A stretch of 64,000 nucleotides of DNA from Symbiodinium natans (GCA_905221605.1 CAJNDS010002301.1:77501-141500); one strand, 5' to 3'. Positions 24,669 through 36,240 are shown, counted from the first letter of the stretch. Notes: a model not told the origin generated them from the sequence alone. Translations and numbers: made by a program.

Positions 24669-25157
24669 TCACATCAATGCTAGCTGCATGTCAAGTGGAA
24701 GCAGTGTCTCACGCTCGGCGTCGATCTTCTGACGAAACACATTTGAACGGTGAAACACACTGTCCAGGAACAACTCGGCTCCTTGCTGCAGAGTCCGACA
24801 CGCGTCAGGCTGCATGCGAAAACCTGGTTTCATTTCCTGGAGGATCTCGCGCATCACTTTCATCATCACGGTCTTTGGCAACAAGAAACGCTTGGTCCTG
24901 ATGAGTCTGTCATCCAAGAGCTGTCTGACACTCCGCCCCTTGATTGCTGCAACCTTCTTTCTGTCAGCATTCTGGGCGGCGCCTGTCGGGGTCAAATCCT
25001 CCAGGTCCAGGTCCACCTTCACAGCACGCTGGGCATTCTCGAGCTTCACGATATTCGTCGTCTGACTCCGGGCTGCAGTGGAGCTTTTTGTCGTCCCTTT
25101 TTCTTGTTTCACACGAACCTTCGGACTCTTGGGTTCCAGGCGCTGAATCACCCGCAT
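24669..25157 (-). CDS. Divergent histone H3-fold protein
   Basis: An intact 162-codon frame. Residues about 92-162 align without gaps to the H3 histone fold: helix 1 region VMREILQEMK (H3: LVREIAQDFK), loop 1 plus helix 2 RMQPDACRTLQQGAELFLDSVF (written with conserved F/Q/A/LQ/E/L/F positions), then N139, and a final TLLPLDMQLAL like H3 TIMPKDIQLA. Loop 1 has H3 length, without the extension often seen in centromeric H3. Loop 2 has two extra residues exactly where the hexamer TCTGAC sits (24728-24733). The ~90-residue N-terminal tail is basic but lacks the canonical H3 tail, and the protein stops shortly after QLA. It could act as a variant nucleosome subunit or another DNA-binding histone-fold protein. 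It lies between the hAT-like and SAM-motif genes. Confidence 0.75.
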   Translation of the reverse strand: MRVIQRLEPKSPKVRVKQEKGTTKSSTAARSQTTNIVKLENAQRAVKVDLDLEDLTPTGAAQNADRKKVAAIKGRSVRQLLDDRLIRTKRFLLPKTVMMKVMREILQEMKPGFRMQPDACRTLQQGAELFLDSVFHRSNVFRQKIDAERETLLPLDMQLALM

Positions 25158-25549
25158 AGCTGGCAGTCTAACTATAGTAATGAGGAGCAGGCTAGCCTGG
25201 TTTGAGCCTAAGTCCTAGACATATTCAATCAATGACCCAGCAGCCGAACATGTCAGGCTCTGCAGGCTGAAGCACCCTTGCCTTGCAGTTGCTGCGCAGC
25301 ACGGAACGGCAAAACCAGAGACCTCGGCCAGAAAGAGATGACATTCAGTTAAATTTGTAAATTAACAGCAGGTCCTGCAGAGATTGCCAGACATCGCAAG
25401 CGCGCTGAGGCCAACTTTTTTCGGCCAGGAACAAGGGAAGCCCTTCAGCCCTTGTGACTCGGACAGACACTGGTCTCTATAAAATTATGTACATTCAGAC
25501 ACCACTGCGGTTGGTGTCTGACGTGCTCCATTTCCCAGGTCGCTCCACC

Positions 25550-26540
25550 TCAGGTGTAGTCAGTGATGGCATCATGGCAGAAGACTGGCTCGAAGAAAAA
25601 GAGAAGACAGATTGAAGAGACGGTCTGGCCAAGCTGCACTGTGATCATTTCGAACATGTACTCCACATTGATTGGTTTGCCTGCTTTCTTGTTATCCCGC
25701 GATTTGTCCTTCTCCTTCGACTTCTTCGCTTTCTTGTCTGACATGAGGACCCAGGATCTCTTCTTTTGCCTCGGATGCACCACAAGGCCCATTGGGCAAG
25801 CACTGACACGACTGACACGACTGTCTGACATGTAATATTAAATTGAAGATCCAAGTAGCAGCTTCTTACGGCACTCGCGGATCACCCACGCGCAGTTCGC
25901 TGATGCAACCATATTGGCTGCAGCGACCACGTCTGACACCAGTGACCCGAACTTCTCTGACTCATGGCAAACCATTTCGCGTGGTATAGCCAAGGCACGA
26001 GCAAGCCGAAGCACAGGTTGCAGTGTCTGACGTGATCGCTTGCATGCCTCTAACCACTCAATGCCAGCGACCCAGCCACCCAAGAGCCGGGAAGTAAGGA
26101 GATATGCTGTCTGACATTCTGTCTGACGTTCGGTGGCATTGAGGCCATCCTGTGCGGCAATGGCAGATTCGTCACCAGGTGTGAACCAGACAATGTCTTT
26201 GAAGTGCAAGAGTTCGCGAAAATATTCCCTGTCTGACTTCCACACAGAGACCTTCACACCCAATCGCTGCAGAACCTGCTCCTCGTCTGACGACAAGGTA
26301 ACGGCAGGTGGAAGCACACAACACGACGATCTGGACAGGCTTGCCCCCGTTCTCTCTGACCACTGCAAGTCACGACGCGAGAGATCTGCCATTTTTCTGG
26401 CATCCATCATACTCTGACCAAGCTTCAACGTCTCCTGAGCATGTTTGTCGGACTGGCCGTCGGTCATGACTTCCAGTGCCTTCCGCTTCTTTCCCTGCAG
26501 CACAGCAGTGTCATTAAAAACCATACTGTGACTCACAATG
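25550..26540 (-). CDS. C-terminal exons downstream of the hAT-like gene
   Basis: Two adjacent minus-strand frames: about 26500-25860 and 25831-25550. The first starts in a Lys-rich helix (KKRKALEVMTD, then MMDARKMADLSRRDLQW) and continues with a globular stretch (EEQVLQRLGVKVSVWKSDR, then IVWFTPGDES, GGWVAGIEWLEACKRS). Its arrangement (VKVxVW, then WFTPGD, then GWVAGIEWL) is loosely reminiscent of a BRCT-like fold, but I would not assign it. The second is Lys-rich (KKAKKSKEKDKSRDNKK) and ends near a stop. They may continue the gene at 26.5-29.5 kb. Hexamers encode RQT, CQT, SD and SE pairs. Confidence 0.45.
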
Positions 26541-27060
26541 ACACAGTCACTAGCTGACACATCGTCCGAGCCTGCAGGTCGGCTAGGGTGTTGCAGAGTT
26601 TGTTGAACTTCGCATTCTTCTTCTCCTCACATGAAGCCGCCGTGATTGCCTCCAAGCCGGCATCCTCCAATGTTTGATCCCCTTCTGACGTGGCCTGCTG
26701 CTTGATCAATTTCTGGATCTCTTCACGTCTTACACGCAGGAATCCTTGAACGCCTTTGGCTGCTGGCTCTTTCTTTGAGTGGACTTTCCGGGGAAGGTGA
26801 GGCGTCTTGCGTTGGTTCTTCGCATTGCCATACAGCTTTCGATACTGAGCCTGGCAGCGAAGGACCATGTCTGACACCGTATAGACACACATCCCATTGA
26901 CCTGTCTGACAGGGGCGAGCTGTTCCGGGGAAGGACCGTCTAACAACACCTTCAGAAGGTCACGCAAGTGCTCGGCTTTGATGCGGCTTTTCAGCTGAAA
27001 CAGCTGCATATAGCTGAAATCTTGCTCCACCTCTGACGAACTCACCCAACAGGAAAGCAT
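26533..27060 (-). CDS. hAT-type transposase dimerisation region (C-terminal exon)
   Basis: The N-terminal part reads SSSEVEQDFSYMQLF, then RIKAEHLRDLLKVLLDG. This fits the hAT C-terminal dimerisation signature ([S/T]xVERxFS followed by a helix with LR and LLK), seen in many domesticated and active hAT transposases. A long basic tail (RKVHSKKEPAAKG, then RREEIQKLIKQQ) follows. The extra Ser-Glu between SS and VEQ is encoded by the hexamer at 27032-27037; without it the pattern reads SSVEQDFS. Catalytic DDE residues were not located, since they would be in upstream exons. Whether the gene is an active transposase or a derived host gene cannot be told. Confidence 0.6.
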   Translation of the reverse strand: MLSCWVSSSEVEQDFSYMQLFQLKSRIKAEHLRDLLKVLLDGPSPEQLAPVRQVNGMCVYTVSDMVLRCQAQYRKLYGNAKNQRKTPHLPRKVHSKKEPAAKGVQGFLRVRREEIQKLIKQQATSEGDQTLEDAGLEAITAASCEEKKNAKFNKLCNTLADLQARTMCQLVTVSL

Positions 27061-27516
27061 GAAAGGAACCTCGGCGGCACTCCAGTTCGCAACTCAGAAG
27101 CTTCAAGTCTGACATCAGTCCAATGGCCGGCAAGCAACTATGTCTGACAAAGCCGGCAGCTTCTTGGGGCCCCAGTGTCTGAGGACCTCTCCCCAGTAGA
27201 TCTCGGGGTCGGTGGACCCACGCCTGCAGGAAGAGCCAGTGACTGACTAAAACTGGAAATTAATTAAGCAAACACTCTCAGGCACTGGCCTGACACATGC
27301 CAAGGCAGTAGGTCTGGCAACCAGCATCTCTTTGACCAGCAGGCGCACCTGTTCAGCATTCATGCGTAATATTGAACTCGTTGTGACTACAATCACCGTG
27401 ATCATCCCACCTCGACTTTGGCAATTTTGGCCAACGGGGCGAGAACTTCTGACCTGATCAATGAATCGCGACTGTAGCCTAGCGGCATCCTCTCGACAGG
27501 ACTACAAGAACACAGT

Positions 27517-27735
27517 TCAATCATAGTAATAAAATTTAACAGCTTTTGTCAGTAAAAAATAAAAGGCCAGGTGCAGGGCTTCGTCATCTCGAGAAGCCAA
27601 CCAGTGACTAACATCGAACGGTTCGAAAGCTTCGCCCAGACCGGCCTCCTGCTCTGACGCAACTCCTTTCAAGAACGCATTCGAGAGGTTTGCAATGGAA
27701 CCCAGGCCATCGGCAATCAGCGTCCGCAGATCCAA
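27517..27735 (-). CDS. Probable exon of the hAT-like gene
   Basis: A 72-codon frame with a globular, helical composition (TLIADGLGSIANLSNAFLKG, then EPFDVSHWLASRDDEAL, LAFYFLL). It lies between the two better-supported parts of the hAT-like gene, in the same orientation, with AT-rich flanks typical of introns here. Exon limits are not fixed. Confidence 0.4.
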   Translation of the reverse strand: MDLRTLIADGLGSIANLSNAFLKGVASEQEAGLGEAFEPFDVSHWLASRDDEALHLAFYFLLTKAVKFYYYD

Positions 27736-28008
27736 GCCATGACCTGGGCTGTGAACGAAGTTCTGAATGACATTGATAATATTTTAATTTTAATATAATA
27801 TTATAGTTATTAATAAGCAGTGGACAGAGATTTCTAGGCAGGCCGCTATACAGCCGATACAGCAGGCGGCCTCCATGAACCACAGAGAAAGTGGTCTGAC
27901 TTCCTTAAATTAAATTTATGCATCATTGCCATTTGCTCACAGACTCAGAGCGGCGGCATTCAGTCTCAGTTGCACGGCAAAAGACAACTGCCCTGGCTGA
28001 GTTGCAGC

Positions 28009-29480
<1,472 letters not shown>

Positions 29481-29789
29481 ACCACGAACATCCTCAGAGA
29501 CCACACTTCTGCTGCTGCATGTGTGCAATCGCACACCAAGCCACAAAAATGCTGAGGTTGGGAGTGAAAGGCTTAATAATAAGGTCTTACCGTCACCGAA
29601 ACGCGACTTAACTTCCCATAACTCTGAAGTAAAGCAGCTAAGCTTTGCAACGATGGTGTGTAGTCGGGTTGGACGCAGCAACAGCTGGAGCACACAAGCG
29701 TTTTTGGGGCCCTCGACTGTTGGAATGGTAGCTGACCCCATCCACCCGCAACACAAACACGTTAAATAATGCATTTGAAATTCCGGCAA

Positions 29790-30821
29790 GGGTGACTCCG
29801 ACAGGTGAGACCGTGACCCCTCCTACCCCCACAGAGCCCACCACAGACAGCAACGGAGACCACCACGAGCGGTTTGAGCAGCTAATAGTGCGTTTGGGAC
29901 ATCCCGGGAAGGGGTGCCCGAGAGGTCTGACTGTGACCCATCCAACCCACAACGGAGCCCACCATTGACACTTTCAGCGTCATTAAGTTGGGTTTATTAG
30001 TAGGGAGGCGACCCATCCAACCCCACGAACGGAGCCCGCCACAGACGCTTTCAGCAGCCACAAGTGCTTTTGGGACAGGTCTGAACACAGAACCCATCCA
30101 CCCCCGAACGGACCACGCCGGAGACGCTTTCAGCCGGCAAAAATGCGTTTGGAGATAGCCCGCAAGCGGGGTGTCCGAGAGGACCCCTCCAACCCCCTAA
30201 CAAAGTCCGCCACAGACGCTTTCGGCAGCTAAAAGCGCGTTTGGGCAGCACGGCTGGCGAAGTGTCCGAGTGGTCTGAACACAACCCATCCACACCCCAA
30301 CGGAGCACACCAGAGACGCTTTAAACAGCTAAAAGTGCGTTTGGAGATCCCAGAAGCGGGGTGGCAGACAGGTCCAACCGTGACCCCTCCAAACCCCCAA
30401 CAGAGCCCGCCACAGACGCTTTCAGCAGCTCAAAGCGCGTCTGGGCGGGCCGGCTGAAGGGGTGTCCAAGAGGTCTGAACACAACCCGTCCAACCCCCAA
30501 CTGCCCCCAACAGAGCACACCAGAGACGCTATTAACAGCTAAAAGTGCGTTTGGATATCCCGGAAGCAGGGTGTCCGACGGGTCGAACCGTGACCCCTCC
30601 AACCCCCGACAGAGCCCGCCACAGACGCTTTCAGCAGCTGAAGGCGCGTCTGGGCAGCTCGGATGGTGGGGTGTCCGACAGGTCTGAACACGACCCATCC
30701 AACCCCGAACGAACCACGCCAGAGACGCTTTCAGCAGCTTAAAGTGCGTTTGGAGATCCCGGAAGCGGGGCCTGAACGACAGCCCCCAACACAGCCCGCC
30801 GCAGACGTTTCAGCAGCTAAA
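29790..30821. repeat. Degenerate ~120/240-bp satellite, left block
   Basis: Repeated units share CAGACGCTTTCAGCAGCTAA, AAGTGCGTTTGGAGATCCCG and GGGGTGTCCGACAGGTC, followed by a GACCCxTCCAACCCCC segment. Two alternating ~120-base forms make a ~240-base higher-order unit. The block ends abruptly at the left end of the TIR transposon and the same satellite resumes beyond its right end, so the transposon inserted into the array. Confidence 0.85.
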
Positions 30822-30857
30822 CCCTGAGTCTCCAGAATACGTGAATTTAGGTGTCGT
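30822..30857 (+). repeat. Left terminal inverted repeat
   Basis: Begins CCCTGAGTCTCCAGAATACG and is identical to the complement of the right end for 25 bases, then matches at most positions to about base 36. The bases before it belong to the satellite (CAGCAGCTAAA). Confidence 0.9.
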
Positions 30858-31030
30858 CGAATTTAGGTAAAAACCATGGAATTAGGTAAATATTTACTTA
30901 TTTATTTACTTAATTTTTCGTGTAAGTAAATTTACTTTACACCTAAAACACAATTAGGTGCAAAGTAATTATAAATTAGGTTCAAACTAATTATAAATTA
31001 GGTTCAGAGTAAATAAAAATTTTGGAGTAC
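30858..31030. repeat. AT-rich subterminal repeats
   Basis: Variants of AATTTAGGTAAA, TTAGGTGCAAAGTAATTATA and AAATTAGGTTCAAACTAATT recur in tandem inside the left terminus. The right end has a related but shorter AT stretch at 42900-42960 (TTTAGTCGGAAATTTAGG). Confidence 0.7.
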
Positions 31031-31149
31031 AGGTGAATATGTCTAGCGTTCCAAAAGTATTTTCGACAGAATTTTGTTTATGCTTTTGGGACACAACCGA
31101 AGAAGGATATTCCAAAGAACGTGACCGAGATAAGGTTTTGTGGGACAGT

Positions 31150-31465
31150 TCGCAAGCGACTTTTTACTTGTGACAGTCTGCAGCACGTGGCTTTTTTATA
31201 CTTGTGAGACAGCCTGCAGCATTTTTTTTGGCTTGTGACACACAGTCTGCAGCATGTGGCTTTTACTTGTGAGGCAGCCCTTTTCCTATAGACCAGCTTT
31301 TCTGAAACAACCGAGCTTTACTTGTGAGACAGTTTGCACAGAAAAGGTTGTGTTTACTTGTGGCTTTACTTGTGAGAGACAGCCCCTCCCAGACCAGCTT
31401 TTCTGAAACAACCGAGCTTTTTACTTGTGAGACAATTTGCACAGAAGGTTATGTTTACTTGTGAA
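31150..31465 (+). repeat. Left subterminal array of TTTACTTGTGAG motifs
   Basis: About eight copies of TTACTTGTGAG or close variants (ACTTGTGACA, ACTTGTGAGGC, ACTTGTGGCT) lie directly oriented upstream of the first cargo gene. Several are followed by ACAGTxTGCA or ACAGCCC. The same motif is inverted near the right end, which suggests binding sites for an element-encoded protein. Confidence 0.75.
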
Positions 31466-31576
31466 AGCATCTGCGAGCGTTTTGTACTCCATGCTTGTGG
31501 ACAAGAAGCTTTTGTGATCAAGGTGTGGTGTGTGGAGACTGACAGAAAGCTGTTTCCTTGTTTTTGCTTCGCAAAG

Positions 31577-33265
31577 ATGGCAGGCCTAGCGAAGGCCATG
31601 GCAGCCATTCAACAGATGGAAGCAAAAGCCACCTCGAACAAGAAGAACTTCCGGCTCATAGCCGACCCGTGCATCAGTGTCGAATCCTTGAAGCGGCCAC
31701 TCCGTAACTATCTAGAGTTTCACAAGAGCAGCGACATGTGGTCGCTGGTGTGTCCGCCACCTGGCGGACCCCTCACCTTTACGTGGCACACGCCACCGAA
31801 CGGAAGTTGGCTTTCGAAGTGCATTGGACTGCTGTACGACCTCCTAGAAGTAGCTCCAAATTCGAAGCTTCAATCTGTGAAGCTGCTTCGGGCCTTGAAG
31901 TCTCTTGTCGAGGACAAGACCATGAGCATCTGTACTCGCAAGATGACAGAGTCTGATGTCTTGGACCGGATAGACCTCAGCATTCGGCTGCTCCTCTCGC
32001 ACCTCCGGCAGCTCAAGCAGAACCTCTCCTTGAAGCTAAAAGTTCTTCGTATGTGCACAGACGACGAGAAGATGAAGCTTGTTGTTTAGAGCATAGTCTC
32101 GTTTCATATGTGGTTGGTTGTCTTCTTCGTTGTTTTTTTACTGCTTATACATGAGAGAGAAACACAGAGAGAGCAAACCTGTTTTTGCAGGAAGATCAAT
32201 CTCACGTTGGACAAGCTGGAGCTGCCGATGGAGCTTCTTGTTGGTGATGCGAAGCCCTTGTTGGAAGAAGGGGAAGCGGATGGTGAAGAGGAAAACGCAA
32301 GCCCAGTCAGGCCATGCACGACCATGGTGGTGTATGAGCCGCAGCCCGCCTTCGTCAGCCCAGTCACCTCTGCTCCTCCGCCCACCTCCCAGCCCACCTC
32401 CCAGCCCACCTCCCAGCCCATCGCCAAGCCCATCTCCACACCCAGCTCGTCGGCGAGAGTTCCATGGACTCTTCCCCAGTTGCCACAGATTTTCGCCAAG
32501 AGCAACCAGGGCACTGGCAGGCAGGATCACAAAAAAACTTCCGAGGACGAGTGTGTGGCAAAAGGCAAGGCCAAAGCAAAGGTCTTGAAACCCAAGGCCT
32601 GCAGTCCCAAGGCCAAGGCCGGCAGTTCCAAGTCCTGCAAGTCCAAGGCCAAAGCCAAGACTTGCAAGCCGAAGGCCAAAAGCTCCCAGCCCGACATCGC
32701 GAAGCCTGGAGACTCCAAGACCCAAACCCAGGCCTCCAAGCCCGAAGCCTCGAAGACCTCCAAGAACGAGCTGGACATCCTTGCAGCAGCCATGAATTTG
32801 GTGCCCGACGTTGCCTTGGCGAAGAAGAAGGCGAAGAACGAGAAGAAGCAGCCGAAGATCGAAAAGAAGACCGACAAGAAAGATGCAGTGACCAAGAAGA
32901 ATGTCCCAAAAAAAGAAGAGCCCAAGAAGCCCAAGGCTGAGATGACAGATGCGAAGATGCCGAAGGCCAAGAAGTTGAAGAAGGAAGGCCCCGAGGTCGC
33001 AGCGAGCGATGTGCCTTTCCCCAAGCTTCCCGTGAATTATGTGTTCGAAGCTACCACGTATGGCGAGTGCAAAGTCGAGTTTTACAAGCAGAAGAGTTAC
33101 ATCCGGAACTACGATGCAATGGGCAAGAAGAGCAGCATCATCAGCAGCTGCCACCCCAAGCACCACACCATTTGTGAGCAGCTTGTGCCACATGTAAAGG
33201 AAGGGAAATCCTTGCTGGAGCTTTACCAGTGTAGGATCGACATTGTTTCGAAGTTGAATGCCTGA
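31577..33265 (+). CDS. Cargo gene 1: Lys/Ala-rich protein of unknown function, two exons inferred
   Basis: The first exon starts at MAGLAKAMAAIQQMEAK (31577) and runs to about 32076. The second starts at 32191, after GTTTTTGCAG, and ends in a stop at 33265. A GC donor at 32077 would give a 114-base intron and keep the phase (MK joined to KINLTLDKLE). The N-terminal ~165 residues look globular (WSLVCPPPGGPLTFTW, then helical). The middle has a PTSQ tripled segment and a long Lys/Ala/Pro tail-like region (KAKAKTCKPKAK). The last ~80 residues look globular again (VNYVFEATTYGECKVEFYK). The basic middle part suggests nucleic-acid binding. Family unknown. It is the first gene downstream of the left subterminal array. 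Confidence 0.6.
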
Positions 33266-33469
33266 GAGAATCTGGCATGGATCTTTAGATAGCTTCGCCG
33301 TTCACGAAGCCAATCCTGCTGTTTTCGATCGACGTATCGATTTCAGTCTCGATGTGTGTGTGCACACAATGGGTCTCAGTGGGGTAGATATACAGACACA
33401 CACGGAAGATGTGCCGAGAAAGCGAAGATGTCGCATTGCGCCCAGAATTACTTTTGAAGACAAAACCTT

Positions 33470-33625
33470 AAACTAAACCCTATAAACCCTAAACCCTAAA
33501 ACCTAAAGCCTAAACGCTAAACCCTAAACCCTAAACCCTAAACCCTAAACCCTAAACCCTAAACCCTAAACCTTAAACCCTATACCCTATACCCTATACC
33601 CTATATAAACCCTAAACCCTAGCAT
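33470..33625. repeat. Interstitial CCCTAAA telomere-type array
   Basis: Directly after cargo gene 1, more than ten CCCTAAA heptamers with variants (CCTTAAA, CCCTATA). The repeat is the plant/dinoflagellate telomere type. It has no neighbouring chromosome end. Confidence 0.9.
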
Positions 33626-33861
33626 AGCCTCTTAAGCCCGAAACATTTTAGAGCCTCCTCTGTGTACCTTATATATAAGCTCTACATAATCCCTCAGCTG
33701 TTTTTAGCACTTGTGCACAACCTCTGAAACCCGAAACCCCCAGAACCTCTCCTATACACCCCATAAGCCCTACATAATCCCTCAGCTGCTTTCGCACATC
33801 TTCTTTTTACTTGTGTGCATGTCATTCTGAAACCCCAACCTTAGAAGCCCTATATGTGATC

Positions 33862-33961
33862 NNNNNNNNNNNNNNNNNNNNNNNNNNNNNNNNNNNNNNN
33901 NNNNNNNNNNNNNNNNNNNNNNNNNNNNNNNNNNNNNNNNNNNNNNNNNNNNNNNNNNNNN
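33862..33961. other. Assembly gap (100 N)
   Basis: Exactly 100 undetermined bases, the conventional size for a gap of unknown length. Any frames crossing it are meaningless, and the transposon's length is a minimum or estimate. Confidence 1.
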
Positions 33962-34118
33962 TTTTGTGTGATGGTCTGCAGATGAGGAGGATACATGTTT
34001 TAGACACGACGGCATTTATATGAGAAAGAGAAAGCATCTCTGGAGCTGGAGACGACAGATAGTATATAGAGGTATACATAAGCTGTAGCAAATTACACAG
34101 AGGCCTAGAAGAGGAGCC

Positions 34119-34500
34119 ATGGCACAGAAAACCTCGCGAGTCTACTGCAAAAACGTGTGGTACGACGTGAAGAAGTGGGTGCCTCGGTTACAGACTTATA
34201 TAGAAGAAACAAAACCCTAAGCCTAAGCCCTATATAGACACTGAAGCACCACACAATCCCGCTGAACTTGATTCGCTTTACATCAATCAACACTTTTACC
34301 TGAAGCTTTTTGGTTTGTTCTTTTCTCATTGATGCCAACCCATCCAAGGCAGTGCGATCATGTCTGGAGCGGCTCGGTGTCAACAACTGCTTGGACATCC
34401 AGCTGGTCCGTGACAAGTACTGGGTTGAGGGCCGAAAGCGTTCGGACCATTGTTCCATGTTCCTCAGTTTCGCCGCTGGTCAAGCAGAAAGCATGTGTTT
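34119..34500 (+). CDS. Cargo gene 2, small 5' exons (tentative)
   Basis: A short frame from ATG at 34119 reads MAQKTSRVYCKNVWYDVKK, with clear codon-like content, and runs to a stop at 34218. It was probably spliced before that. A second block at about 34350-34495 reads CLERLGVNNCLDIQLVRDKY, then EGRKRSDHCSMFLSF, after a plausible acceptor (CAAGGCAG). Neither is recognised. They may be 5' exons of the Pro-rich and Arg/Ser-rich segments that follow at 34.87-35.86 kb, but the junctions were not matched. Confidence 0.35.
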
Positions 34501-34739
34501 TTTTATTTTCTTGTGATAGGAAACCCTATACAAGCCTGGAACCCTTGAGCTTATGTATAAACCCTTTATATATATACATACATATACATACCGTTTGGAA
34601 CCATTATATGTATGAAGCCTCACAAGGAAAACTTAGGTCTATGTGTGCATGTATATGTAGGTATATATATATATATAGAAATGTATACATGTATATAAAG
34701 GTCTTTCTTTCCGTCGCAGACAAGACATAAAGCCAAGAG

Positions 34740-34862
34740 TAAATTACTTGCGAGTGTCTTAACCCTAAACCTTAAACCGTGTCTAAACCCTATAAACCCT
34801 ATATAAACCTTAAAACCTAAACCCGAAACCCTATATAAACCCTAAACCCTAGACCCTTTAAT
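34740..34862. repeat. CCCTAAA-type degenerate array
   Basis: CCCTAAA and CCCTATAAA units between the inferred exons. Probably intronic. Confidence 0.8.
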
Positions 34863-34871
34863 ACCAAAAGG

Positions 34872-35150
34872 AGCACCAGGAGGATGCCGGCTATGCCATC
34901 GCCCAGCTCGACCAGGTGTTCCTGCCGGAGATCTGCAGTGGCAAAGTTCTTGCAGCTTCGTGGGCGGAGGACCCCAAGCCGAAGGTGTCGGCAGAAGCTG
35001 GGCCTGGAGTGCCGTCAGCTGCCCCTTGGATCAACGTGCCGCTGCCACCACCCCCGGTGTTGCCGTCCTGGCCGGCTTTTCCGCCGCCGCCACCACAGCT
35101 GGATGAGGATGTGGAGGATGTGGTGCACTTCGTGCCTTGGTTCCTTCACA
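34872..35150 (+). CDS. Pro-rich acidic exon in the transposon
   Basis: After an acceptor-like AAAAG the frame reads EHQEDAGYAIAQLDQVFLPE, continues to a Pro-rich stretch (VPLPPPPVLPSW, then FPPPPPQ), and ends DVEDVVHFVPWFLH before a good donor (GTGAGA at 35151). Family unknown. The flanking acceptor and donor make it a credible internal exon. Confidence 0.5.
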
Positions 35151-35224
35151 GTGAGAATGTTTTCTTGAGTTCTGGTGGACCAACAGTTTTGTCTTTTGTG
35201 TGTCCGAACCTCAAGTATATATAT

Positions 35225-35325
35225 ATATATATACCCTAAACCCTAAACCCTAAACCCTAAACCCTAAAAACCCTAAAAACCCTAAAAACCCTAAACCCTA
35301 AACCCTAAACCCTAAACCCTAAAAA
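35225..35325. repeat. CCCTAAA telomere-type array with AT run
   Basis: A short (TA)n run is followed by CCCTAAA and CCCTAAAAA units. It lies between two inferred exons. Confidence 0.9.
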
Positions 35326-35424
35326 CATATGTCAACTTTTTCCGTTTTCTGCGATGGCTTCTCTTTTTAAACCCGACATAAACAAAAAAAACAACAGTTT
35401 AATATAACACAAGAAACAACTCAG

Positions 35425-35862
35425 GATCCCTACGAGATTATCCCCATGGAGGGCGAGGACGAGAGCAAGGAGGTCGAGGGCGAGGCCACCAAGCATCTTA
35501 CCTGCGAGATCGAGAAACTCCGTGCTGCTGGGCTAGAAGAGGAGCAGGACGACGACGAGGAGCCCAACGATGAGGCCCAGCAGGACGACGAGGCCGAGAA
35601 GGACAAGGCCAACGAAGACGGCAGCCAGTCGGAGGAGGAGGAGGAGGGAGAGCAGGAAAGCTCGGAGAAGTCCAAAAAGGAGAAGCACCGGAGACACAGA
35701 TCGCGAAGGCCCTCTTCGAGCTCGCGAAGCAGGCGAGGCAGCAGGCGGAGCAGACGGAGCAGGCGAAGCAGGAGCAGGCGAAGCAGGCGGCGACGAAGCT
35801 CCAGCTCTTCGCGACTGGTCACCTTCCGTGTGAAGCACGGCAAGTACAAGCGGGTACGGTGA
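35425..35862 (+). CDS. Acidic/Arg-Ser-rich protein or exon
   Basis: An acceptor-like ACAACTCAG precedes the frame; a Met lies at 35446. The first ~80 residues are highly acidic (runs of E and D, with EEEEEG), and the rest is basic, built of SR/RS and RR pairs (SSRSRRGSRRS, RSRRSRRRRS), ending VTFRVKHGKYKRVR and a stop. RS-rich regions of this kind occur in splicing factors, but no RNA-recognition domain is visible. It could be the last exon of the preceding Pro-rich exon's gene; the phase at that junction did not match a simple join. Confidence 0.55.
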   Translation, partial: DPYEIIPMEGEDESKEVEGEATKHLTCEIEKLRAAGLEEEQDDDEEPNDEAQQDDEAEKDKANEDGSQSEEEEEGEQESSEKSKKEKHRRHRSRRPSSSSRSRRGSRRSRRSRRSRSRRSRRRRSSSSSRLVTFRVKHGKYKRVR

Positions 35863-35919
35863 TCGCCAGCAGCCAAAAAGAGCGAAACCGTTCATCCCTA
35901 TATAAGCCCCAAACCCAAG

Positions 35920-36105
35920 CCTTGAACCTTAAACCCTAAAAGCCCTACCCTAAAACCCTAACACCCTAAACCCTAAACCCTTAATCCTAAACCCTAAACC
36001 CTAAACCCTAAAACCCTAAACCCTAAACCCTAAACCCTTAATCCTAAACCCGAAACCCTAAACACTATAAACCTAAACCCTGAATCCCCTAAACCCCCTA
36101 AACCC
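35920..36105. repeat. CCCTAAA telomere-type array
   Basis: About 18 units, with CCTTAAT and CCCGAAA variants, following the Arg/Ser-rich gene. Confidence 0.9.
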
Positions 36106-36109
36106 ATGC

Positions 36110-36240
36110 ATTACCTGCGATGGTCCCCGTTACATGCGATGGTTCCGATTTACATGTGATGCTCCCCATTACATGTGATTTACATGTGATGCTCCCCATT
36201 ACATGTGATTTACTTGCGATGGTCCCCATCACATATACAT
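36110..36240. repeat. Short tandem ATTTACATGTGATGCTCCCC repeats
   Basis: Four to six units of about 20-30 bases share TTACATGTGAT or TTACCTGCGATGG with a CCCCATT or CCCCGTT link. They contain a core like the subterminal motif (TTACATGTGA). Confidence 0.7.

Noticed and set aside
30321-30698. Frames in the ~120/240-bp satellite
   Set aside because: Repeat-derived; they follow the satellite period and break between units.
32138-33193. 351-codon minus-strand frame over cargo gene 1
   Set aside because: Antisense shadow of the Lys/Ala-rich coding frame; Leu/Gly-rich composition is the complement of Lys/Ala/Pro codons.
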